Shown here piece by piece: positions 1 to 6,719 of a stretch of DNA of 24,836 nucleotides (the stretch's first letter is position 1; each line of letters starts with the position of its first letter). Below the pieces are notes generated by a model. That model saw only the letters and a list, made by a program, of their open reading frames with translations. It was not told the DNA's origin and ran no database searches. The position numbers were made by a program, and so were the translations under genes. Origin of the DNA: CAZTDD01 sp964612675 (lineage in GTDB: Bacteria; Hinthialibacterota; Hinthialibacteria; Hinthialibacterales; JAKPRU01); assembly GCA_964612675.1 (NCBI GenBank), contig CAZTDD010000106.1:1-24836 (forward strand), in the 5' to 3' direction.

Positions 1-175
1 CTCACCCCGGCCCTCTCCCAGAGGGAGAGGGAGAAGAGCTCTCCCGACTTTTTGCGACTTCGTCAAACGGAATTGGGGGTGGCACCCGTTTGCATTCGAG
101 CAATCCGGTTATCCTCGACTGACCCCAACGCGGTCAAGTGTTATAGCGAGCGGGCAACGCCCATAGAGAAAAACT
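1..175. repeat. Composite intergenic repeat: CT-rich hairpin (1-36) plus 'family B' unit (about 62-175)
   Basis: Positions 1-36 form a CT/AG-rich inverted repeat (CCCTCTCCC pairing with GGGAGAGGG), seen again inverted at 2088-2125 and direct at 2263-2300. Positions 62-175 begin GTCAAACGGAATTGGGGGTG and end in GCGGGCAACGCCC; near-identical units occur at 2333-2443 and 3074-3185. No transposase or long open frame belongs to them. The upstream in-frame extension of the next gene lies inside this repeat and is not real coding sequence. Confidence 0.85.
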
Positions 176-194
176 TCTACCGTGGTGGCACATC

Positions 195-203
195 TGGTAT
201 CAT
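195..203 (+). promoter_or_regulatory. Possible extended -10 (TGGTATCAT) just upstream of hicA
   Basis: TG-G-TATCAT lies 7 bases before the chosen hicA ATG. No Shine-Dalgarno sequence is visible in front of that ATG, and the hexamer 17 bases upstream of the -10 is a poor -35. If the promoter is used, the transcript would start at or next to the ATG, giving a leaderless message. This is inference from a short motif. Confidence 0.25.
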
Positions 204-210
204 AATCCGA

Positions 211-468
211 ATGCACACGAGGCATAGAAGGACGCTTGCCCGAATCTTCGAGACTCCGACACGCTCGGACGTTCGGTGGTCGGAAATCGAAGCGCTTTTC
301 AAAGCGCTTGGCGCGGTAGTCAGAGAAGGCAAGGGCTCGCGTATTCGGGTATATCTACCTGGATCTGCGCCTTCGACTTTTCACAGACCGCATCCACAGA
401 AGGAAGTCAACCAAGCGACGCTTCGAGACATAAAACGCTTATTGCAAGAAGTAGGAGAGGAACCGTGA
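211..468 (+). CDS. hicA: HicA-family mRNA interferase toxin (HicAB module 1)
   Basis: This is an 85-residue protein of the type II TA toxin family HicA, double-stranded-RNA-binding-fold ribonucleases that cleave mRNA. Visible family features are the N-terminal RHRRTLARIF segment, the helix DVRWSEIEALFKALGA (residues 20-35), the GKGSRIRV strand (40-47), the FHRPHP motif (57-62) carrying the candidate catalytic histidines, and a C-terminal helix TLRDIKRLL. The size is normal for the family. I chose ATG 211 because the upstream in-frame codons run into a repeat that recurs twice in the window. Its stop overlaps the start of the hicB gene by one base (TGATG), so the two are translationally coupled. 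Toxin-first order is the usual one for HicAB. Function is known for the family and inferred here. Confidence 0.9.
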   Translation: MHTRHRRTLARIFETPTRSDVRWSEIEALFKALGAVVREGKGSRIRVYLPGSAPSTFHRPHPQKEVNQATLRDIKRLLQEVGEEP

Positions 469-794
469 TGAAGTACAAGGGATATACAGGTGAAGTCGAG
501 TATGACGACACAGCGAAGATCTTTCATGGCAGAGTAATCGGTATCCGCGGAGCCGTCACATTTGAGGGTAAGACAGTCGATGAGCTGGAGGAGGCTTTCC
601 GGGAATCTGTCGATGACTATCTCGAGTTCTGTTCGGAACTGGGCACAGAACCCGAAAGACCATTTTCGGACAAATTTACCGTTCGGGTATCGCCCGAGAT
701 CCACCAGCGTGTTTCGAGCAAAGCCAAAGCCGCCGGCAAGAGTCTGAATGCGTGGCTGGTGGAAACGATCAGCAGAGAGGTTTCGAAAACGTGA
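468..794 (+). CDS. hicB: HicB-family antitoxin with ribbon-helix-helix domain (module 1)
   Basis: This 108-residue antitoxin is the expected partner of the hicA just upstream. Residues 1-62 are the HicB partial RNase H-like fold (YTGEVEYDD, GRVIGIRG, TVDELEEAFRESVDDYLEFC), which binds and masks the toxin. Residues 69-104 are a ribbon-helix-helix DNA-binding domain (FTVRVSPEIHQRVSSKAKAA, then SLNAWLVETI), which in this family represses its own operon. A strong Shine-Dalgarno sequence, AGGAGAGG, lies at 453-460, ahead of both GTG 465 and ATG 468; I chose ATG 468. HicB of this long form (HicB plus RHH) differs from the short RHH-less HicB at 2536. Free toxin release on HicB degradation is family knowledge. 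Confidence 0.9.
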   Translation: MKYKGYTGEVEYDDTAKIFHGRVIGIRGAVTFEGKTVDELEEAFRESVDDYLEFCSELGTEPERPFSDKFTVRVSPEIHQRVSSKAKAAGKSLNAWLVETISREVSKT

Positions 795-1098
795 AACAAG
801 ATTCGGTCTGATCGTCACCCCGGTACGAGGGTTTATTAGCCTTTAGCAAGAAAGAGAACCCCGACTGAGCGGCCGGCCCCGATTGCTCGGATTTGTCCGT
901 TTGGAGGTGGGTGGCCCCGATTGCTCGAATTCGTCCTATCAAAAACAATCGGGGCGACGAAGGAGCAAGAGGCTGTTCCCACAGGGGGGGGCCGTTTGAC
1001 ATCTGAATGTGAGTGCGTGAGCTGAGAATCTATCGATGGGCCGCACTCTGCTTGTAGCCCGGTCTCGACAAACAGTCCATGTCACGAGTGACCGCCGA
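795..1098. repeat. Gap with 'family C' hairpin repeat (about 874-990); no gene
   Basis: The repeat core is CCCCGATTG at 915-923, paired with CAATCGGGG at 946-954, inside a longer unit that recurs at 1791-1920 and 3234-3307 and inverted near 6637-6700. The rest of the gap (795-873 and 991-1098) shows no gene or recognised RNA. There is no run of T after the hairpin, so it is not a clear intrinsic terminator. Confidence 0.75.
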
Positions 1099-1107
1099 TG
1101 GTATAAT
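1099..1107 (+). promoter_or_regulatory. Extended -10 promoter TGGTATAAT for the Phd/PIN module
   Basis: TG-G-TATAAT is a perfect -10 with an extended TG, 43 bases before the antitoxin ATG. The -35 at 17-base spacing (ATGTCA) is weak, as extended -10 promoters allow. Confidence 0.5.
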
Positions 1108-1150
1108 CAGGCGGTGAGAGGTTCACACTTGGTATGAGGTGCGGACAAGG

Positions 1151-1384
1151 ATGACTAGTGTCACATTAACAGAGGCACAAGCCCGATTGCCCGAATTGAT
1201 CGAGAAACTTGTCCCCGGCGAAGAACTTGTGATCACTCGCGACAGTTCTCCGATCGCAAGGCTGGTGGCCGAACGACGCCACCAATACAAAGACCGGCAA
1301 CCGGGTGCCGGGAAAGGGAGAATCCTGTTCATGGCGGATGACTTTGACGCTCCGCTCGACGATTTCAAGGAGTACATGCAGTGA
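1151..1384 (+). CDS. Phd/YefM-type antitoxin of a PIN-toxin module
   Basis: This 77-residue protein has the Phd/YefM N-terminal fold: VTLTEAQARLPELIEKL (residues 4-20), then EELVITRDSSPIARLVA (24-40), the strand that ends with the 'P-I-A-R-L' hallmark. Residues 45-77 are an acidic, flexible tail typical of the toxin-wrapping region. The N-terminal part dimerises and binds operator DNA; the tail inhibits the toxin. I chose ATG 1151; GTG 1139 is in frame, but GAGG at 1136-1139 fits the ATG better. The gene ends overlapping the next start by four bases (GTGA), the standard coupling of antitoxin and toxin. The tail's FMADDFDAPLDDF sequence is common in antitoxins of PIN proteins. Confidence 0.88.
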   Translation: MTSVTLTEAQARLPELIEKLVPGEELVITRDSSPIARLVAERRHQYKDRQPGAGKGRILFMADDFDAPLDDFKEYMQ

Positions 1385-1767
1385 GACTCCTTGTCGATAC
1401 TCACGCACTTCTTTGGTTCGAACTGGATGATGCCAGGCTGGGGGTTAAAGCAAAGGAGCTGATGTCTTCCGGGGAGAACGAGCTGCTCTTGAGCACGGCA
1501 AGTCTATGGGAAGTTGCCTTGAAAGTCGGCCTCGGCAAGCTGACCCTCTTTGAGCCATACCACTCGTTCATGGATCACGTAATTACGGAGTATGAGCTGG
1601 TACTTCTTCCAATTCGGTTGAACCACACAGCTGTCCTTATCGAATTGCCGTTTCATCATCGCGACCCGTTTGACCGGCTTCTGATTGCTCAGGCAATTTC
1701 CGAAGAGATTCCATTGCTGAGCGGTGATTCAGTGTTTGACGCGTATGGCGTAGCGAGGCTGTGGTAG
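1381..1767 (+). CDS. vapC: PIN-domain ribonuclease toxin (VapC family)
   Basis: This 128-residue PIN domain starts at GTG 1381, overlapping the antitoxin stop. The conserved acidic residues for Mg2+/Mn2+ binding are visible: Asp6 in LLVDTHALLW, Glu44 in SLWEVALK, Asp95/Asp98 in HRDPFDRLLIAQA, and Asp116 in LLSGD. VapC-type toxins cleave tRNA or rRNA and stop translation; the target here cannot be read from sequence. Length and motif order fit the subgroup of PIN toxins with the D-T-H-x-L-L-W start, usually paired with Phd-like antitoxins exactly as here. No key residue is missing, so the toxin is probably active. Confidence 0.92.
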   Translation: MRLLVDTHALLWFELDDARLGVKAKELMSSGENELLLSTASLWEVALKVGLGKLTLFEPYHSFMDHVITEYELVLLPIRLNHTAVLIELPFHHRDPFDRLLIAQAISEEIPLLSGDSVFDAYGVARLW

Positions 1768-1790
1768 TCGATCGGTGGGCTGCGCGCGTG

Positions 1791-2057
1791 GCATCGGTTG
1801 CTCGGATTTGTCCGTTTGGAGGCGCGCGTGGCTCCGATTGCTCGGATTCGTTCGTTTAGAGGTGGGTGGCCCCGATTGCTCGTCAATCGGGGAGACAAAG
1901 GAGCAAGAGGCCGTTCCCGCCGACGTTTTCCGTTTTTCACCCGAACAACGTCTTCTGTTTTTCACCCCAACGGGGTGAAGTGTACTAGCCAGCGGGCAAC
2001 GCCCCTGGAGAATATACCGGCCCGTCGCCATTCTCAATAACCACCCCCAAACGGAAT
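1791..2057. repeat. Composite repeat C+D: short perfect hairpin followed by paired AAC-loop hairpins
   Basis: CCCCGATTG (1870-1878) and CAATCGGGG (1884-1892) form a 9-bp stem with a 5-base loop. A 'family D' unit follows (about 1961-2020): CACCCC-AAC-GGGGTG, then CCAG-C-GGGC-AAC-GCCC-CTGG, two consecutive hairpins with the same AAC triloop. The phrase TTTTTCACCC appears twice in tandem just before it, as at 3318-3352. The unit continues into a segment shared with 3035-3081. Confidence 0.8.
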
Positions 2058-2125
2058 TGATCGCGTCGCAAAAAGTCCGGCGGAGTTCTTCCCCCTCTCC
2101 CTCTGGGAGAGGGCCGGGGTGAGGG
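2042..2125 (-). repeat. Inverted copy of bases 1-92
   Basis: Read on the minus strand this matches the start of the window: CTCACCCCGGCCCTCTCCC, the AG-rich arm, then GACTTTTTGCGAC and GGGGGTGG, with small differences in the middle. The two copies face each other across hicAB and the PIN module. Bases 2126-2262 beyond it hold nothing I can recognise. Confidence 0.75.
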
Positions 2126-2262
2126 GACGTTGCATTATCCGCTGACGTTCCTTTGTGTGTGACGGACCCCTGTCATCATCCAAACCCTTTGCCGCTGATT
2201 CATTTGCCGTCTCTGGCGAATACATAAGATAACCATAATGCGCGAATCCAATGCAATGATCG

Positions 2263-2482
2263 CCCCTCACCCTAACCCTCTCCCGGAGGGAGAGGGAACT
2301 TCCGATGCCAACTTTCGATTTTTTGCAGCGCCGTCAAACGGAGTTGGGGGTGGCACCCGTTTGCATTCGAGCAATCCGGTTATCCTCGACTGACCCCGAA
2401 GGGGTCAAGTACTATAGCCAGCGGGCAACGCCCCTGGGAAAAGACGACGCAGGATCGAGACAAGTCCTGAAGGGACGGAGTA
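2263..2482 (+). repeat. Composite repeat A+B, direct copy of the unit at the window start
   Basis: 2263-2300 is the CT-rich hairpin again; 2333-2443 is family B; 2452-2482 carries GATCGAGACAAGTCCTGAAG, also present after the family B copy at 3193-3221 and, inverted, around 6510. Inside it GACCCC-GAA-GGGGTC forms a triloop hairpin. The open frame at 2305-2508 is repeat sequence, not a gene. Confidence 0.8.
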
Positions 2483-2500
2483 ACCTCTCACCTTCTTCCC

Positions 2501-2509
2501 TGCTATAAT
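2501..2509 (+). promoter_or_regulatory. Extended -10 promoter TGCTATAAT for hicBA module 2
   Basis: TG-C-TATAAT is a consensus extended -10, 27 bases before the hicB ATG, immediately after the repeat ends. No good -35 is visible at 17-base spacing. Confidence 0.5.
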
Positions 2510-2535
2510 TTACGCAAATAACGTGGAGTCGTACT

Positions 2536-2748
2536 ATGAAAACCTTCACATCAATCGTCGAGAAGTGCCCTGATACAGGATTCTACGTGGGATACGTGCC
2601 GGGTTTCCCAGGCGCTCACGCACAAGCGGAGACACTCGATGAGCTGCAGAGGAACCTGCAGGAAGTGATCGAGATGCTGCTTGAGGACGGTGAGCCGGTG
2701 TTGCAGGGAGAGTTTATCGGCACCCAGCGGGTTGTGGTTGAACAATAA
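2536..2748 (+). CDS. hicB: Short HicB-family antitoxin (module 2, antitoxin first)
   Basis: This 70-residue protein covers only the HicB toxin-binding fold: MKTFTSIVEKCPDTGFYVGY (a strand pair), VPGFPGAHAQAETLDELQRN (the 'P-G-x-x-T-x-G-x-T-x-x-E-A' region) and an amphipathic helix NLQEVIEMLLED. It lacks a C-terminal DNA-binding domain, so autoregulation would need another protein or another mode. GGAG at 2524-2527 is well placed for ATG 2536. The stop (TAA) overlaps the next gene's ATG by one base. Gene order is antitoxin then toxin, the reverse of module 1, which shows the two hic modules are not simple duplicates of each other. Confidence 0.88.
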   Translation: MKTFTSIVEKCPDTGFYVGYVPGFPGAHAQAETLDELQRNLQEVIEMLLEDGEPVLQGEFIGTQRVVVEQ

Positions 2749-2972
2749 TGGGCAACATTCCGGTTCTAAAGCCACGAGAGGTGACGGCCATCGTAGAGAA
2801 GTTGGGCTTCAGAGAGGTGCGTCAGAGGGGGGCTCATAAGCAGTATCGGCATCCGGATGGTCGGTGTACAACGGTGCCTTTTCATCCGGGGCGCGATATA
2901 TCACCGGTTCTTCTAAGACAAATCGCCAAAGACATCGGACTCACCGTAGAGGATTTGCTGGATGCGAAGTAA
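2748..2972 (+). CDS. hicA: HicA-family toxin (module 2)
   Basis: This 74-residue HicA/YcfA-like protein shows VLKPREVTAIVEKLGFREV (residues 6-24, first helix and strand), the RGAHKQYRHPDG segment (27-38) with the family's catalytic histidine at position 30, TVPFHPGRDISPVLLRQI (42-59) and a final helix to residue 74. All parts of the compact double-stranded-RNA-binding-like fold are present, so it is probably an active mRNA interferase. It is translationally coupled to the short HicB just upstream. It is only distantly similar to the HicA at 211, which has GSR where this one has GAH. Confidence 0.92.
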   Translation: MGNIPVLKPREVTAIVEKLGFREVRQRGAHKQYRHPDGRCTTVPFHPGRDISPVLLRQIAKDIGLTVEDLLDAK

Positions 2973-2985
2973 CAAGCATACCGCG

Positions 2986-3221
2986 TCCCACCCCAACCGG
3001 GTGAAGTGTTATAGCCGGCGGGCAACGCCCCTGGAGAATTTACCGGCCCGTTGCCATTCTCAGTAACCACCCCCAAACGGAATTGGGGGTGGCACCCGTT
3101 TGCATTCGAGCAATCCGGTTATCCTCGACTGACCCCGAAGGGGTCAAGTACTATAGCCAGTGGGCAACGCCCCTGGAAAAAGATGACCAAAGATCGAGAC
3201 AAGTCCTGAAGGGACGGAGTA
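2986..3221 (+). repeat. Composite repeat D+B downstream of hicBA module 2
   Basis: 2986-3066 is a family D unit with two hairpins, shared with 1966-2045 including the ATACCGGCCCG and CCATTCTCA segments. 3074-3185 is family B and 3193-3221 the AAGTCCTGAAGGGACGGAG tail. Copies of B plus tail at 2333-2482 and here are about 150 bases long and nearly identical. Confidence 0.82.
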
Positions 3222-3233
3222 CTCCATGTTAGC

Positions 3234-3398
3234 GGGTGGCCCCGATTGCTCGAATTCGTCCTATCGAAGGCAATCGGGGCGACGAAGGCGCAAGAGGGTT
3301 TTCCCACAAAAGTATTTTGTTTTTCACCCCAACAGCGTCTTCCGTTTTTCACCCCAACGGGGTGAAGTTCTATAGCCAGCGGGCAACGCCCCTGGGGA
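3234..3398 (+). repeat. Composite repeat C+D ending at the stop codon of the next gene
   Basis: CCCCGATTG (3240-3248) pairs with CAATCGGGG (3271-3279). The D unit follows, with the tandem TTTTTCACCCCAAC phrase and CACCCC-AAC-GGGGTG. Its last recognisable bases, GCCCCTGGGGA, end one base short of the stop codon of the minus-strand gene (stop at 3400-3402), so the repeat abuts that gene directly. No other gene lies in 2973-3399. Confidence 0.8.
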
Positions 3399-3399
3399 T

Positions 3400-6303
3400 T
3401 CAATACAAGGCGAATTCTTCTACATCAGTTGTCCGGCTTTCGTTGAGGAAAATGACAATTTCGCTTGCCAGTGGATCAAGTAATATTACGTCCTCTCGGC
3501 CGTCCCTATTCACATCTCCTAGTTGAAGAGAGAGACGAGTAAAAGGGCTGGTGGGCCGTGTTGTTCTGAAAGTAGCGGCATCTGTGAACTTCCCGATGCT
3601 CAACCCACAGACAACGCTGATCGATTGTACGCCGTCTGCTCCTGTCTCCCGATTCGCATAAAGAAGATCTGCACAATCGTCCCCATCTAAGTCCACAATC
3701 AACACGTCGTCTATCAAGACCTTTTCTACAAGATCGCCGATTCTTTGACTGTAGGGCACTTCGTCTCCCACGAGAAGGCGAACGGTGTTATCGAATGGAG
3801 CAATGATCATGTCTGAATCACCGTCTCGGTCGGCGTCGCCCTTCCGAAATCCGTTGACGTTGTTTCGTGGAATCGTGTCCTGAGTTGTAATACGGCAGAC
3901 TTCAGAGAAGTCTCTTTTCTCATTAGAGAGAACGATAATCTCGGGTGATAGTCCGCCGGCACCCACGAAAATACGGTCACCGACGATTTCGATGAATTGA
4001 ATTTCTTGTTGATTCACCAGGTTCGGAGAAATGGTCACCTGTGCGTTGTCATCCAACGCATCGCTCAAATAGGCAACAAGTGTCGTAAGGAAACCGTTAG
4101 AAGGGATAGCGAGCAGCATATCGTCGAGCCCATCTTCGTTTACATCTCCAATCGTAAGAGGCTGTATCCGTCCTGTTGTCGGCATATCTTCGGTGAGAAA
4201 GAATTCGACCGGGATAAGCCGATCTTGCGTGAATTCACCGTTTCCTTCACCAGCCAGGACAAGCAATTGCTCGTGGACATAGGACAGGACCGCGATGTCT
4301 AAATGGCCGTCGTGATTGATATCGCCGCAGGAAATGAATTCAATTTCCATGCCTAAATCGATGTTTGAGCATCGGAAATAAGGGTACTGTCCTGTCCCGA
4401 AGAGAAGCCGGATTGATTCTTCTGCACTGTCAGCGACAACCAGATCGATATTCCCGTCTTCATTGAAATCTCCGCGTAGGATTCCCACTGGTTGTGGACC
4501 GACGTGGATGACATGGTCGGTTCGGAGAGAGAAGTCGTTTGTACACCTGATTCTGATAACTGGTGTGAACGTTGCGGTCGCCGTCGGTTTGAACTCGGTA
4601 GGTGTGACAGTGGGAGTGGCGCTCGGCGTCGGCGTACGTGTCGGGGTGAAGGTTGGGCTTTGAGTATTTGTCGGTGAGATTGTGGGAGTCACAGTGGGGG
4701 TGGCTTTAGAGGTCCTTGTATTGGTAGGTGTTGATGTCTCGGTTCCGATCGTCGACGTAATTCCAGGTACATCTGGATCGCCGGGGTGCCAACCGACTAC
4801 AGAGAGCATTCGCCCATTTGGCTGCAACCCGGACGGTGCCCGGCCTGGCGATGAATCGTTGATGAGAGACTCCCCCATATCATTCGGAATGAGCATCAAC
4901 GGGTTCTCTTTGTCTATCGGCATTACTGAGGTGTTAAACACGTCTGTGAAAGGTCCGAGGCCGATTAACTCGTTGACTGACTTAATGCCGCTGTGGTAGT
5001 CGTCATCGTCTGTTCCCAAGAGCAGACCGCCGCCTCTAATCTTCAGGTTTTGGAAGTAATTCTCAGTCAACCGACGGCCTTCATTTTCGAAACCTCCTGC
5101 TCTATACGAGGCCAGTATTCGTCCGTCGCATATAATCTCTCGCTTAGCGTCCAGGTTGTACCACTGGGCGATGGCTTCCCAGTCTTGTGGATAATGATCG
5201 TCTTCGGAGGAAAGATCGAACAGCCAAATCTGATCGAACTCATTTTGACGAATCAGGCTCTCAACCTCCCCTTCTTGGTCAAGGTCTACAAATGTTCCTT
5301 CCGCGCCAGCCAGGAGCAAAGTCTCGTATAGGTTATGAGCGTCATCGCTGTGCTTTAATGGCGATCCTCTCACATTGATCAGAAGAACGCGCGCGCCGAT
5401 TGAGGCGGTTGGTATATGTGTAGGTGTCGGTGTGTCCGTGGGAGCAGGCGTTGGCCGCGCCGTTGGCAGAGAATCTCCACCGACTGTTCTCGCGAGACGA
5501 AATCCGATATAACTGTGCGTAGAACCGTATCTATGATTGAAAGCTGATCGACAATAGTACCCAGCTTGATACCAGCCTCCGCCACGAAGCGCATGCACAG
5601 AACTTGTGGCTGACCCCACCGGATCGACCTGGGACGCCGTGGAGTACTCTCTCGGCCCGTCAGCGCACCATTCGTATACGTTCCCGCTCATGTCATACAA
5701 TCCCCACGCGTTCGGTATCTTTTGGCCCACAGCGTGTGTCTGAGAGTTGGAATTGCTATTGTACCAGGCATAATCCCCAATATCGCTGTAGTCTGGATCA
5801 TCACCCCAGTAGAATCGCGTTATAGTCCCGGCACGACATACGTATTCCCACTCGGCGTCTCTCGGCAAACGAAATCCTCCGGATAGGGTTTCTATCTCGT
5901 TCAAACTGTCGACAAACGATTGGCAATCCTGCCAGGACACATTCTCAACGGGATTGTCCGGTCTACCACAGAACTCATAGGGTTTGCTTGCCATCACCGC
6001 GTCCCATTGAGCCTGTGTCACTTCGTACTTACCCACATAGAAATCATTCGTGAGTGTCACTCTATGCTGCGGCCCTTCGTGATCTCTTCGGCCAGCCTCA
6101 TTCTCCGGCGAACCCATCACAAATGTCCCCGCCGGGATTAACACCATATCCAACGGTTTTGCATCTCTGGGGAGCGCGGGAAGGTTGACGCGAATCTCTT
6201 CACGCCCTGTGTCCGAATTGATGCCCAAACTGACGACACCTTGGGCTACACATGGTAATGAAATAAGTTGTGTGAGAACGATCTCAATAGCAAGGCCCTT
6301 CAT
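3400..6303 (-). CDS. Exported SUMF1 (formylglycine-generating-enzyme-like) protein with FG-GAP repeats
   Basis: This is a 967-residue exported protein. Residues 1-21 look like a signal peptide ending CVAQ. Residues about 46-272 are a SUMF1/FGE-sulfatase domain: IPAGTFVMGSPENE, the YEVTQAQWDAVM and NPVENVSWQDC motifs, FRLPRDAEWEYVCRAG, GLYDMSGNVYEWCAD, and RGGGW followed by SYIGFRLAR. The second active-site-type cysteine is present (Cys251, YYCRSAFNHR), but the position five residues before it, cysteine in true FGE enzymes, is Gln246, so sulfatase activation is doubtful. A Thr/Pro linker (280-300) leads to a Rossmann-like domain (302-510; ARVLLINVRG, FDQIWLFDL, GGGLLLGTDDDD). A second Thr/Pro linker (522-581) precedes six FG-GAP-like repeats with Ca-type loops (GDFNEDGNIDLVV, GDINHDGHLD, GDVNEDGLDD, GDADRDGDSD, VDLDGDDCAD, GDVNRDGRED). 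Start ATG 6303 has GGGAG at good spacing. Secreted or cell-surface location is inferred. Confidence 0.9.
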   Translation of the reverse strand: MKGLAIEIVLTQLISLPCVAQGVVSLGINSDTGREEIRVNLPALPRDAKPLDMVLIPAGTFVMGSPENEAGRRDHEGPQHRVTLTNDFYVGKYEVTQAQWDAVMASKPYEFCGRPDNPVENVSWQDCQSFVDSLNEIETLSGGFRLPRDAEWEYVCRAGTITRFYWGDDPDYSDIGDYAWYNSNSNSQTHAVGQKIPNAWGLYDMSGNVYEWCADGPREYSTASQVDPVGSATSSVHALRGGGWYQAGYYCRSAFNHRYGSTHSYIGFRLARTVGGDSLPTARPTPAPTDTPTPTHIPTASIGARVLLINVRGSPLKHSDDAHNLYETLLLAGAEGTFVDLDQEGEVESLIRQNEFDQIWLFDLSSEDDHYPQDWEAIAQWYNLDAKREIICDGRILASYRAGGFENEGRRLTENYFQNLKIRGGGLLLGTDDDDYHSGIKSVNELIGLGPFTDVFNTSVMPIDKENPLMLIPNDMGESLINDSSPGRAPSGLQPNGRMLSVVGWHPGDPDVPGITSTIGTETSTPTNTRTSKATPTVTPTISPTNTQSPTFTPTRTPTPSATPTVTPTEFKPTATATFTPVIRIRCTNDFSLRTDHVIHVGPQPVGILRGDFNEDGNIDLVVADSAEESIRLLFGTGQYPYFRCSNIDLGMEIEFISCGDINHDGHLDIAVLSYVHEQLLVLAGEGNGEFTQDRLIPVEFFLTEDMPTTGRIQPLTIGDVNEDGLDDMLLAIPSNGFLTTLVAYLSDALDDNAQVTISPNLVNQQEIQFIEIVGDRIFVGAGGLSPEIIVLSNEKRDFSEVCRITTQDTIPRNNVNGFRKGDADRDGDSDMIIAPFDNTVRLLVGDEVPYSQRIGDLVEKVLIDDVLIVDLDGDDCADLLYANRETGADGVQSISVVCGLSIGKFTDAATFRTTRPTSPFTRLSLQLGDVNRDGREDVILLDPLASEIVIFLNESRTTDVEEFALY

Positions 6304-6333
6304 GGCACTCCCGATTCATGAAAGTCTATCGTT

Positions 6334-6374
6334 GTGGAATGCAGAGGCAATCTCCCCCTAAGAGGGCATTCCAC
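6334..6374. other. Inverted repeat GTGGAATGC / GCATTCCAC upstream of the SUMF1 gene
   Basis: Nine-base perfect arms (6334-6342 and 6366-6374) are separated by 23 bases, about 30 bases before the SUMF1 gene's start on the minus strand. It could be an operator or the end of a repeat. It is found once in the window. The rest of 6375-6509 holds nothing I recognise. Confidence 0.4.
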
Positions 6375-6509
6375 GTTGCACATTATGGGATATGATTCTC
6401 CACCGGAACGTCTGTATATGTCAATAGGCGACATTAGGTGTATCAGGTACCCAAAACTGAAACCACCACATTTCCCGAGCCAACGGGGCGACGTCATCCA
6501 AACAAGAAT

Positions 6510-6700
6510 TACTTCGTCCCTTCAGGACTTATATGAATCCGCCGGTGTTTTTCTTCAGGGGCGTTGCCCACTGGCTATAATACTCCACCCCGTTGGGGTG
6601 AAAAGAGAATCGTATTACACCTCTTGTGCTATCGCACCCCGATTGACGAGCAATCGGGGCCACCCTTCATCCCGATGAATTCGAGTAATAGGACCACCCG
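6510..6700 (-). repeat. Inverted composite of repeat families B-tail, D and C
   Basis: Read on the minus strand this carries the AAGTCCTGAAGGGACGGAG tail (about 6510-6530), the D unit with its two triloop hairpins (6556-6604) and a short perfect C hairpin (CCCCGATTG 6637-6645, loop ACGAG, CAATCGGGG 6651-6659). It is the only inverted C/D copy and sits between the SUMF1 gene and the RelE module. Confidence 0.78.
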
Positions 6701-6719
6701 TGTAGGATCGCATCAAGGT

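Noticed and set aside
52..210. N-terminal extension of hicA
   Set aside because: The extension is family B repeat sequence, found again at 2333 and 3074 without a hicA gene.
1775..2040. Arg/Phe-rich open frames in the repeats
   Set aside because: They are translations of intergenic repeats, with no ribosome site and no family resemblance.
1..3399. CRISPR array
   Set aside because: Repeats are long, mosaic, irregularly spaced and in both orientations, with genes between them; no regular repeat-spacer pattern and no cas genes.
4463..4999. Plus-strand open frames rich in V-G-V repeats
   Set aside because: They are antisense of the Thr/Pro linker of the minus-strand SUMF1-FG-GAP gene; the repeats come from the ACT/CC codon pattern.
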